Part shown: positions 62,737-64,000 of the stretch, piece after piece | Layout of the letters: every line of letters starts with the position of its first letter | Numbering within the stretch: the stretch's first letter is position 1 | From: Nocardioidaceae bacterium | GTDB taxonomy: Bacteria > Actinomycetota > Actinomycetes > Propionibacteriales > Nocardioidaceae | Assembly (NCBI GenBank): GCA_017744365.1 | Contig: JAGIBL010000005.1 | Coordinates: 186,001 to 250,000 of the forward strand | DNA: 64,000 bases | Direction of reading: 5' to 3' | Made by a program: the position numbers and the translations under genes | Notes under the pieces: model-generated | The model's database searches: none | What the model was told of the DNA's origin: nothing | Seen by the model: only the letters and a program-made list of their open reading frames with translations

Positions 62737-64000
62737 TCAGAAGAGCTGCGCGGCGACCCCGAGCAGCACCGCCTCGGAGCCGGGCGGGCCGACCAGCTGC
62801 ACCGCGACGCCGTCGCAGGGCACCGCGACCGCCGGGAAGCCGGCCAGGTTCCAGGCCGGCGTGAACGGGATCGACCGCGCCGAGGCCAGGTAGGTCGCCA
62901 GGTAGCCCTTCTCCGTCAGGGCCCCGGCAGGTCCGGGTCCGCGGGCGGTCACCGGCGTCACCAGCACGTCGTACGACGTGAAGAGCTCGTGCGCGCGCTC
63001 GGTCCACGCGCGGCCGTCGCCGGGTCCGCGCCGGCCCTTGCGCACGATCGCCCGGGTCCGCGGCTCCAACCGGTCCGGATCGAGGCCGAGGCGGGTCACC
63101 TCCTCGGCGACCCCGGCGTGCCAGGACCGCCCCCAGGCGTTGAGCACGGTGGCCGGGTAGCGAGGATCGGCCTTGTCGACCAGGTGGCCGTGCTCGCGCA
63201 GGCGTGCGGCGGCCCGCTCGACCGCGGCCCGGCGCGGCGCGTCCGGCGGCCCGAGCGGCGACGGGCTGCGTACCGAGGTCGCGACCCGTAGCGAGCCCAG
63301 GTCGCCCGTCTCGACGGGGGTTCCGGTGAGAACCCCGTGGGCGAGGGCGACGTCGGCGACGGTCCGGCCGATCGGCCCGGCCACGGTCAGCCCGTACCAG
63401 TGCTCGGCGACGCCCCCGGGCAGCGGCACCGCACCACGGGTCGGCTTGAGCCCGACCAGCCCGCAGTGCGCCGAGGGGATCCGGATCGAGCCGCCGCCGT
63501 CGGTCCCCAGCGCGACCGCCGCCATCCCGGCGGCGACCGCGGCGGCGCCTCCGCCGGTGGAGCCGCCCGGATCGCGGCCGGGGTCGAGCGGGTTGCGGGT
63601 GGCGCCGTACGCGCGGGACGACGTGAAGCCCCAGACCGCCAGCTCGGGCAGCCGGGTGCTGCCGACCACGACCGCGCCGGCCGCGCGCACCCGGGCGACC
63701 AGCTCGTCGTCGGCCGGGGCCGGATCCTCGCTGGTGGCCGCGGACCCGTACCGCACCGGCGACCCGGCGATGGCCATGTTGTCCTTGATCGCCACCGGCA
63801 CGCCCGCCAGCGGCAGCCGGTCGCGTTCAGGGCTCGCGTCGACGGCCGCCGCCTCGGCGAGGGCCTGCTCGGCCCGGACCGAGGCGAACGCGTTCAGGTC
63901 GGGGTCCAGCGCGGCGATCCTGTCGAGGTGGGCCTGGGCGACCTGCACCGCCGTACGGCGTCCGGCGCGCACGTCCGCGGCGATCGCGGACGCGGTCCCC
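62737..64000 (-). CDS. Amidase, 5' end cut by window
   Basis: The visible 421 residues continue to the right edge with no stop, and the codons before 63972 read as coding (TASAIAADVRAGRRT), so the true start lies beyond the window. Amidase-signature features are the catalytic Lys in AGVPVAIKDNMA, the glycine/serine motif DPGGSTGGGAAAVAAG and GTDGGGSIRIPSAHCGLVGLKPT (Ser-Ser-Lys triad). Substrate is unknown. The C-terminus is complete. Confidence 0.9.
   Translation of the reverse strand, partial: GTASAIAADVRAGRRTAVQVAQAHLDRIAALDPDLNAFASVRAEQALAEAAAVDASPERDRLPLAGVPVAIKDNMAIAGSPVRYGSAATSEDPAPADDELVARVRAAGAVVVGSTRLPELAVWGFTSSRAYGATRNPLDPGRDPGGSTGGGAAAVAAGMAAVALGTDGGGSIRIPSAHCGLVGLKPTRGAVPLPGGVAEHWYGLTVAGPIGRTVADVALAHGVLTGTPVETGDLGSLRVATSVRSPSPLGPPDAPRRAAVERAAARLREHGHLVDKADPRYPATVLNAWGRSWHAGVAEEVTRLGLDPDRLEPRTRAIVRKGRRGPGDGRAWTERAHELFTSYDVLVTPVTARGPGPAGALTEKGYLATYLASARSIPFTPAWNLAGFPAVAVPCDGVAVQLVGPPGSEAVLLGVAAQLF

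Overview
The window is very GC-rich DNA from an actinobacterium. Gene order and protein sequence suggest a Nocardioides-like member of the Nocardioidaceae. The backbone is the conserved actinobacterial run rne-rplU-rpmA-obgE-proB-proA, then nadD-rsfS-histidine phosphatase-tRNA-Ala, then leuS-degV-comEA-comEC-holA-rpsT-lepA. GTG starts, 1-8 base gene overlaps and apparently leaderless promoters (TANNNT placed 6-8 bases before the start codon) are common. No rRNA, CRISPR array, insertion sequence or integrase was seen. No gene-free stretch exceeds about 300 bases.

Left part (1-20,082), accessory. A CsoR-like copper operator sits at the left edge. A leftward operon follows: DHA2-type MFS exporter, exported protein, small membrane protein. 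Two small membrane proteins face the other way. A HelR-like RNA polymerase-protecting ATPase carries a rifamycin-associated element in its promoter region. Next are a CynX-type transporter and a leftward operon of one 3,169-residue secreted cadherin-like/beta-helix protein and three phage-tail-collar proteins. A winged-helix protein and a TIGR03936 protein lead into the core cluster.

Centre (20,295-39,056). RNase E/G, L21, L27, ObgE, ProB and ProA make up RNA-processing, ribosome and proline-synthesis genes. A membrane-lipid/surface-polysaccharide insert follows (CDP-alcohol phosphotransferase, VTT protein, double FkbM methyltransferase, GT61 glycosyltransferase). Then come nadD, rsfS, a histidine phosphatase and tRNA-Ala(GGC). 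Just past the tRNA are an antitoxin remnant and a leftward three-gene cassette: a triple tail-collar protein, a beta-rich protein with a Ser/Thr-rich segment, and a basic protein of unknown function.

Right part (39,217-64,000). A KstR-like box overlaps the promoter of an F420-dependent oxidoreductase. A Baeyer-Villiger-type monooxygenase, an SDR and galE follow. leuS has a clear leucine attenuator: leaderless leader peptide M-V-E-N-L-L-L-A and a terminator hairpin. The competence genes, holA, rpsT and lepA follow. The end holds a thioredoxin-reductase-like flavoprotein divergent from a MerR regulator across a perfect 24-bp palindrome, an APH(6)-type kinase, an ECF42 sigma factor with its DGPF protein, and a truncated amidase.

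The most unusual items are: a four-copy palindromic repeat found at two sites 20 kb apart with the same internal spacing; the two phage-free tail-collar loci; the helR regulatory element; and the leuS attenuator.
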